From Chloridium humicola (taxonomy: Eukaryota > Ascomycota > Sordariomycetes > Chaetosphaeriales > Chaetosphaeriaceae): 64,000 nt of DNA. The translations under genes and the position numbers were made by a program. Positions 10,328-19,536 of this stretch are shown here, one piece after another. The notes below the pieces were generated by a model. It was given only the letters and a program-made list of their open reading frames with translations. It was not told where the DNA came from and did not search any database. The DNA is taken from NCBI GenBank assembly GCA_027569505.1, contig JAPDFF010000078.1:38404-102403 (forward strand). Direction: 5' to 3'. Position 1 is the first letter of the stretch. Every line of letters begins with the position of its first letter.

Positions 10328-12820
10328 TCAACCCCCACCCCCCTCCCCATTCTCAACCCCAAGCCCCAACCCAATCCCCTTCCCCCTCCCCCTCACCACG
10401 GCCATTAACCCCCTCCCCACCCCCCCCAAATCCCCCAACATCGTAATATGCCCCCTATCCGTCCTCACCTTCCCGCCATACACCAGCTCATACCCCGGCG
10501 GGAGCATCGCCTCACGAGCAAGCACCACGCCATCGCCACTGGCAAACATCAGATCGTCATAGGCATCGGCACACGCGATTGCGTCGCGCGAGGCGACACC
10601 GGCCCCGCAGCAGGTTGGGATGTCCTTGGCGTACATTACTGCTAATGGGGGGTAGAGGTTGGAGGATTGGTGGTGGGGGTTGTGGGCGAGTTCGGAGCGG
10701 AAGAGGGCGGTTTGGGCGAGGGTGCGGGTTAGGTAAGTGAGGTTGCGGGCGCGGAGGGTGAAAGAAGTTGTGGAGGTGTTGTTGCTGCTGTGGGCTTTTG
10801 GGGAGGGGTTGGTGGTGGTTGTGTTGGTGGTGTCGGGGGAGGAGCTGCTGTTCATTTGCGGGGCAAGAGTGCGGTCTTTGAAGATGGTGTGGCTGACTTC
10901 GGCGGGAAGGGACCGCTTCGTTTGGGTGCCGCTTCTGTTGCGCAGGGGGAGACTGGGGAGGGAGTCGGAGAGGCCGAGGAGCGAGCCGAAGGTGCTGGTT
11001 CGGGAGAAGGCGGGCAGAGCTGGTTCGGAGACGGCGGGGCAGAGGCGGTACTTGACCCAGTCCTGGGCGTTGTAGAAGTCGACGGGGTACTCCTCCTTGG
11101 TGATCCTGTTGACGAAGCAGTAGCCGTCCTCGGGGAGGAAGACGAAGCTCGTCCGCAGGGAGAAGTTGACCTGCGCGCTGAGGATCTTCTCGTTGAAGGC
11201 GACTGCGTCTCCGTTTCGCATCGGTCCGAGGATATTAATGCACCGCTGCGGTGCGCCGACGTACAAGACGCCCGAGAAGAGCTCGGGCCGCTGATTGACG
11301 GCATGCCGGGTGATGACGCCGCCGAGACTGTGTGCAATAACGAGGGCGCCCCGCTTCTCTTTGGGGACACCGGGCTGATTTGATGGCAGCCTCTCGAGGA
11401 ACCTGACCAGTTTGCGTGACAATAGGTGGGGGCTGAGCCTCCAGTCGTAACCATAGTCGTGTACCCTGAGCTTGCCCGCCCGGGCATTCTCGCACTCCCT
11501 CAGCTTCTTGAACAGCCTCTTCGAGATATCGACCGGGCCGATGTTCTGGAGCATCCCGTCGGCGATGATGCTTTTCTCCATATTTTCCTCATCCTCCGGA
11601 TCCAACCCAACTTCCAGGTTAACCTTCCTCACCCCAAGCTGTACTTTAACCGGCACCCACAGCCGTCTATGCGGCGGTTTAGCCGAGCGCAGAATCGAAC
11701 CCCTGTATCCGCCCATGATAACAATATCCCCGGTTAGTGTCTCCAGGACGGCATCCAAGGGGTCTTGGGCCGCGCTCTGGCTATTGCGCACGGAGCTTGA
11801 CCGCTGCACGCCGGGCATCGGCTCTGTCATTGTCTTCTTCAGGATCGGAGTGTTCAGCAAACCTAGCGTGGTCAGTCCATGGAGCCATGGAGGTGAGCAT
11901 GCGTCAGTGAACCTACTCGGCATCTGGGGCAGCTTGAACGAGGGGCTGTCGAAGCTGTCCTTGATGGCCTTGAACCGCACGTTCACCTGCTCGCGGACGT
12001 GGACAAAGCGCTCGTCATCTCCGAGGGAGGAGACTCGGGACAGGGTGTGATAGAGGAGAGAGTCGTCTGACGCAGTGTGGCGGAGGGTGCGAGGTCTGGC
12101 GGAATCTGGCTGGACGGGGAGAGGTTGGGAAGCTGAGAGATCCGAAAAGGGGCGTGTGGAAGGTTTCTCCGGGGCTAAAAGCCCCGCTGCTGTACGAGGA
12201 TGCAATGCTTGCCCGTCCTTAGGTGTCGAGTGAGAGGAGAAGAATGTCGGTGTCGTAAGATTTGGAATGAGTCCGGAAGGAATAGAAATAGATGGCAGGG
12301 CTTTCGAGAGCCTCTTCAAGGCACCCTCACCAATTGAGTGAGCGCGCTGGTTCCGCGTTTGGAATGCCGCAGCCATGGACGATCGGAACCGGCCCGGGCC
12401 CGGTTCGTTAACCTGGAACTGCTTCGGCCCGGCCTGCCATGGCGTGGGGAACCGAACCACGGGAGGCGTGTACTCCGGAGTAGTTCCCAATGTTTCGGGC
12501 GCGTCTTCTTGAACTGGTCCGTCTGTTTGCGTCTGCTTGGCAGGACTCGGCTCGTCGCTCTCCGACATATCGAAAAGCCCTCCGCCGGGTTGGCGTTCAA
12601 AGACCGCCGCCTTCTCAGCGGCCGGAGTCCTTGGGGAGGCGAGAAGGGTCGCAAGAGGGCCAATTGCCGGCTGCAAGAACGATTGGGCGTCCGCCTGATC
12701 AAAATCCAGGTCGTCGATCTCGGCCTCGTCTGATTGAGATAAATCGCGTTCGTCGAGCGGTGGTAGCGCGTCCTGCGCTAGCGTGGGGGCGGAAACGGGA
12801 AGGTCGGGTACTGCCTCCAT
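10328..12820 (-). CDS. LCAT-like alpha/beta hydrolase (putative lipase/acyltransferase)
   Basis: Two exons, 11917-12820 and 10328-11862, encode 812 residues. The 54-nt intron (GTAGGT donor, CTGAC branch site, TAG acceptor) is stop-free and divisible by three, so it could be missed. The first about 330 residues are Ser/Pro-rich and probably disordered. The hydrolase part follows, with the nucleophile elbow AHSLGG (Ser480) and, further on, GDGVV and GHITML, which fit the Asp and His of a lecithin:cholesterol acyltransferase-type triad. A Ser/Thr/Asn-rich insertion separates the nucleophile from the last two. The substrate is likely a phospholipid or sterol ester, by family only. No signal peptide or clear membrane segment is seen, so a cytosolic or lipid-droplet protein is plausible. 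The start at 12818-12820 was chosen for its good context (A at -3). The frame stays open for 54 further codons upstream but has no ATG there. Confidence 0.82.
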   Translation of the reverse strand: MEAVPDLPVSAPTLAQDALPPLDERDLSQSDEAEIDDLDFDQADAQSFLQPAIGPLATLLASPRTPAAEKAAVFERQPGGGLFDMSESDEPSPAKQTQTDGPVQEDAPETLGTTPEYTPPVVRFPTPWQAGPKQFQVNEPGPGRFRSSMAAAFQTRNQRAHSIGEGALKRLSKALPSISIPSGLIPNLTTPTFFSSHSTPKDGQALHPRTAAGLLAPEKPSTRPFSDLSASQPLPVQPDSARPRTLRHTASDDSLLYHTLSRVSSLGDDERFVHVREQVNVRFKAIKDSFDSPSFKLPQMPSRFTDACSPPWLHGLTTLGLLNTPILKKTMTEPMPGVQRSSSVRNSQSAAQDPLDAVLETLTGDIVIMGGYRGSILRSAKPPHRRLWVPVKVQLGVRKVNLEVGLDPEDEENMEKSIIADGMLQNIGPVDISKRLFKKLRECENARAGKLRVHDYGYDWRLSPHLLSRKLVRFLERLPSNQPGVPKEKRGALVIAHSLGGVITRHAVNQRPELFSGVLYVGAPQRCINILGPMRNGDAVAFNEKILSAQVNFSLRTSFVFLPEDGYCFVNRITKEEYPVDFYNAQDWVKYRLCPAVSEPALPAFSRTSTFGSLLGLSDSLPSLPLRNRSGTQTKRSLPAEVSHTIFKDRTLAPQMNSSSSPDTTNTTTTNPSPKAHSSNNTSTTSFTLRARNLTYLTRTLAQTALFRSELAHNPHHQSSNLYPPLAVMYAKDIPTCCGAGVASRDAIACADAYDDLMFASGDGVVLAREAMLPPGYELVYGGKVRTDRGHITMLGDLGGVGRGLMAVVRGRGKGIGLGLGVENGEGGGG

Positions 12821-13706
12821 CTTATAACAGGTCAAAGGAGGTTCTAGGGGCGTCGAGAGAGGAGACCCCTGCGTGTCAAGAGAGGTTAGGTCGAGGACGA
12901 GCCCGGAGAGCCTGGATCTCGGGATGCTGGTGCTGGTTATGAAGGTCTTAAGGGTGAGGGTGTCGTGGTGCTCACGAGGCAAGTGGCTGTGCTATCCCTG
13001 CTGCTCACTCAGACTGCTCCTGCACAGGGTCCCGGCAGGGTCTTGCTTCCTAAGATTGGACACTAAGGCGACAACATGCAGGTGCCCACGAGGGATATCA
13101 GATGGTTCTATCCGCGTACTTAAGCTGACGCAGGATGTAAGCTAAGATGAGGCTGAAAAGGGCCTAACGGGCAGCACATTCGGGTGGCTCGGAGGCTCGG
13201 GGCCCCGACAGGGCCGGGCCTTGTCCTGTTGTTGGTAGCGGACCTGCTGCGGTAGGGATAGGGGAGGGAAACGGCCCCATCGCGGCCGTGCCACCCCAAT
13301 GAGGAAGCCCACCGGCTTACTCGTTCTATGTGATCGGTCCCTGGATTTTGGTGCCTAACATTAGAGTTCTCATTGCATTGCAATGTCGTACACGCATCTC
13401 GGCCGAGTCACTGCGTTCGATACTTCCTGGGCGATGGGTTAAATGTATTCTTTGACGTCACAGCGCTAGAAGCGGTTGCGCTGTTCCAGAACCTTGGCAC
13501 CAACCCAAGCACGCGTTCCGGAGATATCTCACCCAGCCCCGATGGTCCCACCCCATCCCGGCCGTTCCCGCCTCCCTGTGGCTCCGGCTGCTCGGGAGCA
13601 GACCCGCATCGGCATTGATCTTTGGCCAACTCCGTCTCGGATGCGGGCCAAACGGTCCTTGTGCCACCATACATGTGATGAGCTGGCCAACAAAAGCCGG
13701 CCTTTC
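12821..13706. other. Intergenic region between LCAT-like and GST genes
   Basis: Promoter of the LCAT-like gene and 3' flank of the glutathione transferase gene, both on the minus strand. Nothing else is recognisable. Confidence 0.55.
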
Positions 13707-14637
13707 TCAGATGCGCGCAGATGGCTTGTCAGGCGTGGGCAGGATGGAAAAGCCACCCTCGATCTCCTCGATCTTGCTCACAGACTTCTTCCATCCAGGC
13801 TCCGCCTCCAGGCGCTCGATGTACGCGTGGAGTTTGGGGAATGTCTCCTTGAACGAACCGTTCTTCCAGCTCCCCATTGCATCAAAAACCTTGTCTTTCC
13901 CTGCGATGAGGGGGTAGCTGAATATGATATCAGCGCCGGTGAGTTTGGAGCCACACATGTAAGGGCCGCCACCGGGGGATGTCTCAAGGAACCCCTCCAG
14001 CATGGCAAAGTGCCGCTTCATGTTCGGGAAAACGAGCATGCTGATGAGCTGGTTCGCAACGAGTGATGTCAGGGGCCGCACGAGGAACGGGACGCTGGGT
14101 CCTTTCAGACCTGCCAAATAAAGGGTCAGCGCTTTGACGTGGCTGGGTTGGCGGGAGCTGACATACCGCCCATGATGAAGGTCAGGACCATGGGGAACAT
14201 GAAGCTGCCCTCCATGTAATGCAGCAGGTACTCGTAGCGCATCCACCCCTCCGTTTCGCCTCCGACCTTGCCTTCCTGGCCGTCCTTCCACCGCTGGGGC
14301 ACCAGTGACTTGCTGTTTGAGAAATGTTCACACAAATACTTGACGATGAAGCCCGTCTCGGCGAGCACGATGTCCTCTGAAGCGCCTGGTGGCATGATAG
14401 TGATCGTCGGCGACTTGCCAAGCGGATGGATCTTCTTGAGCTCGGGAGGAGCCAGCATGCTCTTCTGGCGGTGGTAGATCTCCAACTCGTATGGGATCTG
14501 GAGCTCCTCAAGCAACCAGAGGATGCTCTGAGCCCGAGAGCCATCGAGCCTGGCACAGTGTGAGTAGCGTCACAGAGCAAGTATGCAGGCTGGGAGGAAC
14601 AGCACCAATGGAGCTTGACTTTCGCTTCTTCTGCCAT
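13707..14637 (-). CDS. GTT1: Glutathione S-transferase, Gtt1-like
   Basis: Three exons: 14606-14637, 14167-14549 and 13707-14110 (both introns 56 nt), encoding 272 residues. The first coding exon is only 32 nt. Splicing it joins KLHW to LDGSRAQSILWLLEEL, the typical start of the thioredoxin-like domain. PPELKKIHPLGKSPTI carries the cis-proline loop and is followed by LAETGFIVKYL. The C-terminal half is the all-helical GST domain with the conserved GADIIFSYPL segment. The arrangement matches yeast Gtt1, an ER-associated GST; the length is close to that protein (about 235) plus a few loops. It conjugates or reduces electrophiles with glutathione. The first intron starts GTGCTG, a weak donor, but the joined reading is convincing. 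It lies head to head with the complex I gene at 15385. Confidence 0.9.
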
Positions 14638-15384
14638 GCTTAGGACCAAATTGAACAAGTTATTACTGGAGTCTGAATTCGAGTAAGATTGAAATGGTGG
14701 ATGAAAACAGATGGGAGTTGAGAGGACTTTGAGGTTTTAAAAGTTGCCCCTTGCCCTGATTTCACACTCGGCAAGGTCGTTAGCCCGGAAGCCGAGGCAC
14801 TGCGAGGTCTTACCGTCCTAGTTGTAGGATTCCGTCACTGCCCGATTACTTGAAATTCCAAACGAATTCCCGCAATGCCAAGCGGTGGTTGGTGATGCTA
14901 AATCAAGAGTTCGATCAAGATGGAGATCTGGTGTCCTTGGGATGGAGTTTCGCTTGAAATTGGCTAAGAAATGGGAATCTGCGAGACTAGAGTTGGAAGC
15001 CGAAGGCGAAGTTGACGACCGTTCCAAGAACGGTAAATCAGACATTGATTGTTTACATATCGACAGAAATACACTTGAAGATGCAAAAAAGAAATTCGAA
15101 ATATTCGAAGTAAAGAGCCACGAGAATTCGCCTCGTCCTCAACATCGTCGTTTGCAGGAAGGAACCAAGGCAACCAAACACCGCGGCCACGTGATCACAT
15201 CTCAACCACGCCCCACCACCCACCAAGCTCTCGGCGCCAAGACACACTGCTCTGACCGCAGGTCCCAAAGCTCAGCACCTCACCAGCAGGCGAACCTCGA
15301 ACCTCGAAACCCCGAGACGGCCCCTCGACCGACGCCCAGCACCACCCAACCCGTGTTCGCCAGGGACGACCCTCACACTCCAAG
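14638..15384. promoter_or_regulatory. Divergent promoter region, GST and complex I subunit
   Basis: 747 bp between two start codons facing away from each other, so the promoters of both genes must lie here. The stretch 14880-15140 is A/G-rich on the plus strand and keeps a frame open with many charged residues. This is most simply composition, not a gene. The last 200 bases before 15385 are C-rich and look like a transcript leader. Confidence 0.6.
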
Positions 15385-15897
15385 ATGGCTGGCCTTCCGC
15401 ATAACAGTGCGCTCCCCCCCTCAATTCCCCCGCCAATTGTCCCCAGTGACGACGGATCGAAACAGTCAGCTAACTAACCCTCTTTGCGCGCAACAGAGTT
15501 GGCCTTGGACCCGGCCCTGGTCAAGCTCGGGAGTACGTCGACCCTCCCTTTCCCCTTCCGCCCATACCGGTCAGACGATGGCCATTGAGCATGGCTTTCC
15601 CGAGATGTGCAACGGGGACGGGCGCTGACCGAGCCGCGCAGACATGAAGCAGAACCGCTACAAGTACTTCAGGTGGACCAAGCACACAGCGACCGTTACA
15701 TTCCTGGCTGTCATTGTCGTCCCGGGCATTTGCGGATATCTGGGGTATAAGACTGATGTTAGTACTCCCTGGTCTGGAGGAAGATGGGGGCAGATACGGG
15801 CTGAGAGCGACGTTGGGCACCCTGCTGACTTGGATTGTGCTAGGGCCTTTGGGATATGCGGGCGAAGCGGAGGGGCGATATCATTTCCGAGCGCTAA
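15385..15897 (+). CDS. NADH:ubiquinone oxidoreductase small accessory subunit (NDUFB4/B15-like)
   Basis: A 75-residue protein split over four exons: 15385-15406, 15497-15532, 15642-15757 and 15844-15897 (introns 90, 109 and 86 nt). Each exon is very short and the gene is easy to overlook. The assembled protein starts MAGLPHNKLALDP, continues with QNRYKYFRWTKHTA, then one hydrophobic segment (about residues 39-55) and ends GLWDMRAKRRGDIISER. This pattern is that of the small single-helix complex I subunit known in Neurospora as a subunit of about 6.6 kDa and related to animal NDUFB4. It would sit in the membrane arm in the inner mitochondrial membrane. No cleavable presequence is visible, as expected for this class. 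Assignment of the exact subunit name is from memory of the family; the four splice junctions each restore the frame. Confidence 0.85.
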
Positions 15898-16299
15898 GAG
15901 AGTGGATGGCGATGGTGGGGAGGAAGTGTACGGCATTGTACATAGGCTGCGCGATACCCGGCCGCGGGGCGGGGCAGTCACGAATTATACCAACATATTG
16001 CGGACCAAGACCGTCATGATGCTTTCGCACTTTTGTTGGCCGTGATCTCACTACGCCGGTTACCTTTGATATGTGGCTCGAGGGGCATTGGCCGCGATAT
16101 CACCAACACACCGTCAAGGTCGCTTACAGGTGTCGAGAGCATTCCCACGGAAACACAAATTGGGACGGATTTGAGATCACAAAACAACCGCTGCTGGTAT
16201 ATTCCGCCCAACGCCCTTTCGAACCCGCTATTTTTGCTTCCAGGTCCTAACAAGGTAAATACGCTGTGTTGGCCTGGTGCCCGCTTCTCCTGTTCCACT
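15898..16299. other. 3' flank between complex I gene and the SAP18-linked open frame
   Basis: No gene seen. The stretch receives the 3' ends of the plus-strand complex I gene and of the minus-strand transcription unit to its right (convergent). Confidence 0.55.
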
Positions 16300-16707
16300 T
16301 TAATAGCAATCCTTGGACTTCTGGCCCTTCTGACCACTTTTCCATCCCGTCCCGCACTTGTGACCACGGTGCCTGCGTGCCTTCAGACCAGCTTGTATCG
16401 ACTGGCGCAAGCCTATAGTAGAGATGGGGTCAAACGGCTCTGTCGATGCATCTACGGCGCATTCAAGCTCGATAATTTCCATATCCCCTGCATCGGGCAG
16501 GGGGTCCATCTCTGACGGACGCGGCAGGCTGGCTAACCACTTCAAAATCCTTCCTCTCTTCAACTGCAGCTTCCTCGAAGAACTCAGCTTGCACGGAGGA
16601 CCCATCAGAGATAGTGGTCTGCGTGGTTCTTCGCCGAAGGCGTGCTTCAGCTCGTCCATCCTCTCCGGGGGAGGCAGACTCTCTACCCATGCCCTGATCC
16701 TTTTCAT
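16300..16707 (-). CDS. Hypothetical open frame with duplicated motif, in frame after SAP18
   Basis: An open frame continues in the SAP18 reading frame directly after its TAG (16744-16746) for 147 sense codons to a TAA at 16300-16302. The first ATG is at 16705-16707 (135 residues) in poor context. It contains two copies of one motif: IRAWVESLPPPERMDEL (16648-16698) and ILKWLASLPRPSEMDPL (16498-16548). Eleven of 17 residues are identical, with different codons used. Such a repeat is hard to explain unless this frame is or was translated. The C-terminus is basic (KARRHRGHK and on). I do not recognise a family. It could be a separate small gene, an alternative 3' exon of SAP18, or a readthrough extension. 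See findings. Confidence 0.4.
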   Translation of the reverse strand: MKRIRAWVESLPPPERMDELKHAFGEEPRRPLSLMGPPCKLSSSRKLQLKRGRILKWLASLPRPSEMDPLPDAGDMEIIELECAVDASTEPFDPISTIGLRQSIQAGLKARRHRGHKCGTGWKSGQKGQKSKDCY

Positions 16708-16743
16708 CCACGGTTCGTTCCAATCCTCTCGAGAACTGGGTCC

Positions 16744-17571
16744 CTATCTCCCCCATCGGCCGGAGTCGGGAGCGTCCTCAGGCAACCTGTCCCCCCTCCT
16801 CCAATCCCCGTCTGGGAACGCAGCCGCACCGCCTCCCCTCGAAAAAGGTTCCTCCCGGTCACGATAATGCCCCCCGCTGCGACCACGCGGATGACCGCCC
16901 CCCCTACCCCCTCCTCCACCCCCTCCTCCACGAAAACCCCGTGGCGGACCATAATCCCTCTGCCTCGCCGCTGAATGCGCCGTTGGCAGTTCACTCTCCG
17001 GCCCCCTCGCCCCAATCCCACTCCCCCTCCCCACCTTAGCCGCACTCGCAGGCGTCACATCCCCGGTCAGCTCATTCGGCCTCAAGATAGCACAACTGAT
17101 ATAATCCCCCGGAATGAACCTCGCATCCGCCAGCGTCTTCATACTCTCGTTAACCTCATCATCCGGCACGCCTTCCCCCGGTCCGGCGCCTGGCTGTCCC
17201 CGGCCGAGGACGACGCTGCCGAGGTCTTTGGCGACGAAGCGCGTTGGTGTGGCGCGCGCGTCGGCGTAGATGAGGCGGAAGACGAGGCGGGTGCCGATCG
17301 CCGGGAAGGGGAGGATGGGCGGCGAGGCGTCGAGAAGGTGATAAGCGAGCTCGGTGAGCGTGCAGTTGGTCCAGGTGTAGACGTAAAGGCAGGGGGTGGG
17401 GAGGGCGGGGGTGTCGAATTCTTGGGGCCTAAGGGGAGGGTTAGTGGGTGTTCAGGTGGTTTTGGTGGTGGTGGGGGGGCGCGTGTACCAGTGGAATGCA
17501 CCCGTGCGGTAGAAGACCTTGACCAAGGTTGGAATTGTCTCGTCCCGTCGTGGCTCCTCGGAAGGGCTCAT
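16744..17571 (-). CDS. SAP18: Sin3-associated polypeptide SAP18 homologue
   Basis: Two exons, 17489-17571 and 16744-17428 (intron 60 nt, GTACAC donor, TAG acceptor), encoding 255 residues. The N-terminal about 145 residues match SAP18: VKVFYRTGAFH, then PQEFD, the TWTNCTLTELAYHLLD segment, and a ubiquitin-like core ending SVVLGRG. The family links to the Sin3 histone deacetylase complex and to the ASAP/PSAP splicing-associated complexes. The C-terminal third is Arg/Gly-rich (RGG-like), suggesting RNA binding, and is longer than in animals. The splice junction produces HWPQEF; the exact residue there is less certain. The start at 17569-17571 was chosen because the SAP18 domain begins just after it. 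It is divergent from PRP18. After the TAG the same frame stays open for 147 codons. Confidence 0.9.
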
Positions 17572-18014
17572 CGTGGCTGATGTGTCGGTTGGAATTGCAG
17601 GTAAGGGTATCCGAGGTGAAGAATGTATTGATATATTCCTAAGGGTCAATCTCCGGGAATCGAAGAGGAGAAATTCGACGTAGATTCTACTGAAAGAAGC
17701 AGGTAGGTGTTGTTGTGTTCGGAGGTTGCTCTTCGAAGGTCAAGTGCGGTTGATGCCAAGCCTGGGGTGAGCTCCCTTGCCTTGCCGCGAACCAAACAGT
17801 AAGTGGGGCCAACTGTAGGGGGGCAAGAGCAACCTCAACGATGGTTCTGGCCAACTTCCCTCCAACACAAATCTTCCATCTTCTTGCACAGCCTCCCATC
17901 AACGAAGTCAACACCCTCTGGTTCAAATCAGCGAGCTCTTAACAACCCACCCGCCAAGTTTCCATCAAACAACTACCCATAGCCCAAGCGCCACCGCGCA
18001 AAACCACCCCCAAA
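17572..18014. promoter_or_regulatory. Divergent promoter region, SAP18 and PRP18
   Basis: 443 bp between the SAP18 and PRP18 start codons; both promoters lie here. The last 80 bases before 18015 are C/A-rich, like a short leader of PRP18. No TATA box stands out. Confidence 0.6.
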
Positions 18015-19145
18015 ATGGACTTCGCCTCGCTCATGTCCAAAGAAATCGCCAAAGCAAAAGCACCACCACCACCCTCCAAGTCCACCTCCGCCACCACCTC
18101 CACCCCCACCCCTTCCACCCAACACCCCAAATACATCTCCCGCCGCTCAGCCGAAGAAGCGCGCAAAGCAGCCTACCTCGCAGACCAACACCGGCTCGAA
18201 GCCGAGCGCGCCGCCAAACTCGCCGCCAAGCGCAAGCGCGAGGAGGACGCGGCCGAGGAGGCGCGCGTGCGCGAGGACAAGAAGCGGCGGTTGGCTGAGG
18301 AGAGCCGGGCGAGACGCGAGGCGCGCGAGGCGGAGGAGGAGAGGGTGCGCAGGAAGAGGTTGGGGTTGCCTGAGTTGCCGCCGCCGGCGGGTGGGGAGGG
18401 GGGGGAGGGGGAGGAAGAGGTGGAGGAGGAGGAGGATGATGAGGTTGAGGGGGGGGATATTGAGGAGGGGGAGTTGGTGGGGAAGTTGAGGGGGTTGGGG
18501 GAGCCGGTGGTGTTGTTTGGGGAGGGGCATGCTGCGAGGTTGAGGCGGTATCGGAAGGTTGTCGGAGGTGGGGCGGTGGCGGCGGGGCCGATTGCGACGA
18601 CGCTTGCGCCGGTGGAGGAGAAGGATATGAAGGTGCCTGAGAAGGCGCCGCCTGTTTCGGACAAGAAGGCGCGGCGGTACCTCTTCCGGCAGCTGGCGTC
18701 TTACTTCAACATGGTCCTGCGCGAGTGGGAGTTGGCGCTGGCGCGGGAGGATAATGCGGATACGTTTGCGGGGCAGGCGGCGCGCAGCGCGATGATATCG
18801 ACCAAGGAGACGATGCGGCCGCTGTTCCGCAAGTTTGAGCAAGGCGACTTGGACGAGAGCATCCTCGAGGCGGTTATTGAGATTGTCAAGGCGGCACAGG
18901 AGCGGCGATACGTGGACGCAAACGATGGTTATCTGCGCTTGAGTATCGGCAAGGCGGCTTGGCCTATCGGCGTCACCATGGTGGGCATCCATGAGCGTAG
19001 CGCTCGAGAGAAACTACATGGCGGCGAGAGGGGTCACATCATGGGTAGCGAGGTCACGCGCAAGTACCTGCAAAGCATCAAGAGGTGCCTTACTTTTGCG
19101 CAGGTCCGTTGGCCGCCTGAGGATGTTCGGCAGCTGATGGGCTGA
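18015..19145 (+). CDS. PRP18: Pre-mRNA-splicing factor Prp18
   Basis: Intronless, 376 residues. The start MDFASLMSKEIAKAK is typical of fungal Prp18. Residues about 45-125 form a long charged helix or coiled coil rich in Arg/Glu/Ala and include the PRP4-like SFM-type segment (YISRRSAEEAR). An acidic Glu/Gly-rich linker follows. The C-terminal half is the five-helix Prp18 domain, from ARRYLFRQLASYFNMVLREWE through STKETMRPLFRKFEQGDLDE to the conserved loop WPIGVTMVGIHERSAREK. Prp18 works with Slu7 in the second transesterification step of splicing. The C-terminus runs on to RWPPEDVRQLMG, also usual for the family. The ATG at 18015 has A at -3. It shares its upstream region with SAP18. Confidence 0.95.
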   Translation: MDFASLMSKEIAKAKAPPPPSKSTSATTSTPTPSTQHPKYISRRSAEEARKAAYLADQHRLEAERAAKLAAKRKREEDAAEEARVREDKKRRLAEESRARREAREAEEERVRRKRLGLPELPPPAGGEGGEGEEEVEEEEDDEVEGGDIEEGELVGKLRGLGEPVVLFGEGHAARLRRYRKVVGGGAVAAGPIATTLAPVEEKDMKVPEKAPPVSDKKARRYLFRQLASYFNMVLREWELALAREDNADTFAGQAARSAMISTKETMRPLFRKFEQGDLDESILEAVIEIVKAAQERRYVDANDGYLRLSIGKAAWPIGVTMVGIHERSAREKLHGGERGHIMGSEVTRKYLQSIKRCLTFAQVRWPPEDVRQLMG

Positions 19146-19536
19146 GACAGCCGAATTGGAGGGGATTTGAAGAGTAGAATGAATAAAGTGATACCCAAAC
19201 GACATAATTCGAAGATTGAAGCCCAGAGAAAACGTCTTGACCTCACTCCCGACGAATGCGTGCGAGCCATAACACCCCGGGTTCCGTTTCCATAACTTTG
19301 GCCTTGTGATTGAGGTTAACATCGCATGTTCTCATAATCATTGCTTCGTACCCCGTAGAGTGGTATCTTCATAGGGCAGCTGGGCCGACACGACTATGCA
19401 ACCAGCCATCCTCATCATGACCTGCCCAAGCATCCTTGTTAACACCGCCCAAGTCTGTCTCCGTGCTCCAAAGCGCCCCTTCGCCTCTTGTGCAATGCAA
19501 TAACGACTCTCCTCTCTGTTCATCAGGCACCGAGGC
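19146..19536. other. Convergent 3' flanks of PRP18 and CSN1
   Basis: 391 bp between two stop codons; no gene and no repeat seen. Confidence 0.6.

Noticed and set aside
12818..12982. 54-codon upstream extension of the LCAT-like protein
   Set aside because: No ATG in the extension; the ATG at 12820 has a good context.
13115..13135. GTACTTAAG reminiscent of dispersed 5S rRNA genes
   Set aside because: Surrounding bases do not match 5S rRNA; the similarity is nine bases.
14885..15628. 247-codon plus-strand frame upstream of and across the complex I exons
   Set aside because: It overlaps the firmly supported complex I gene in another frame; its first part is explained by A/G-rich composition.
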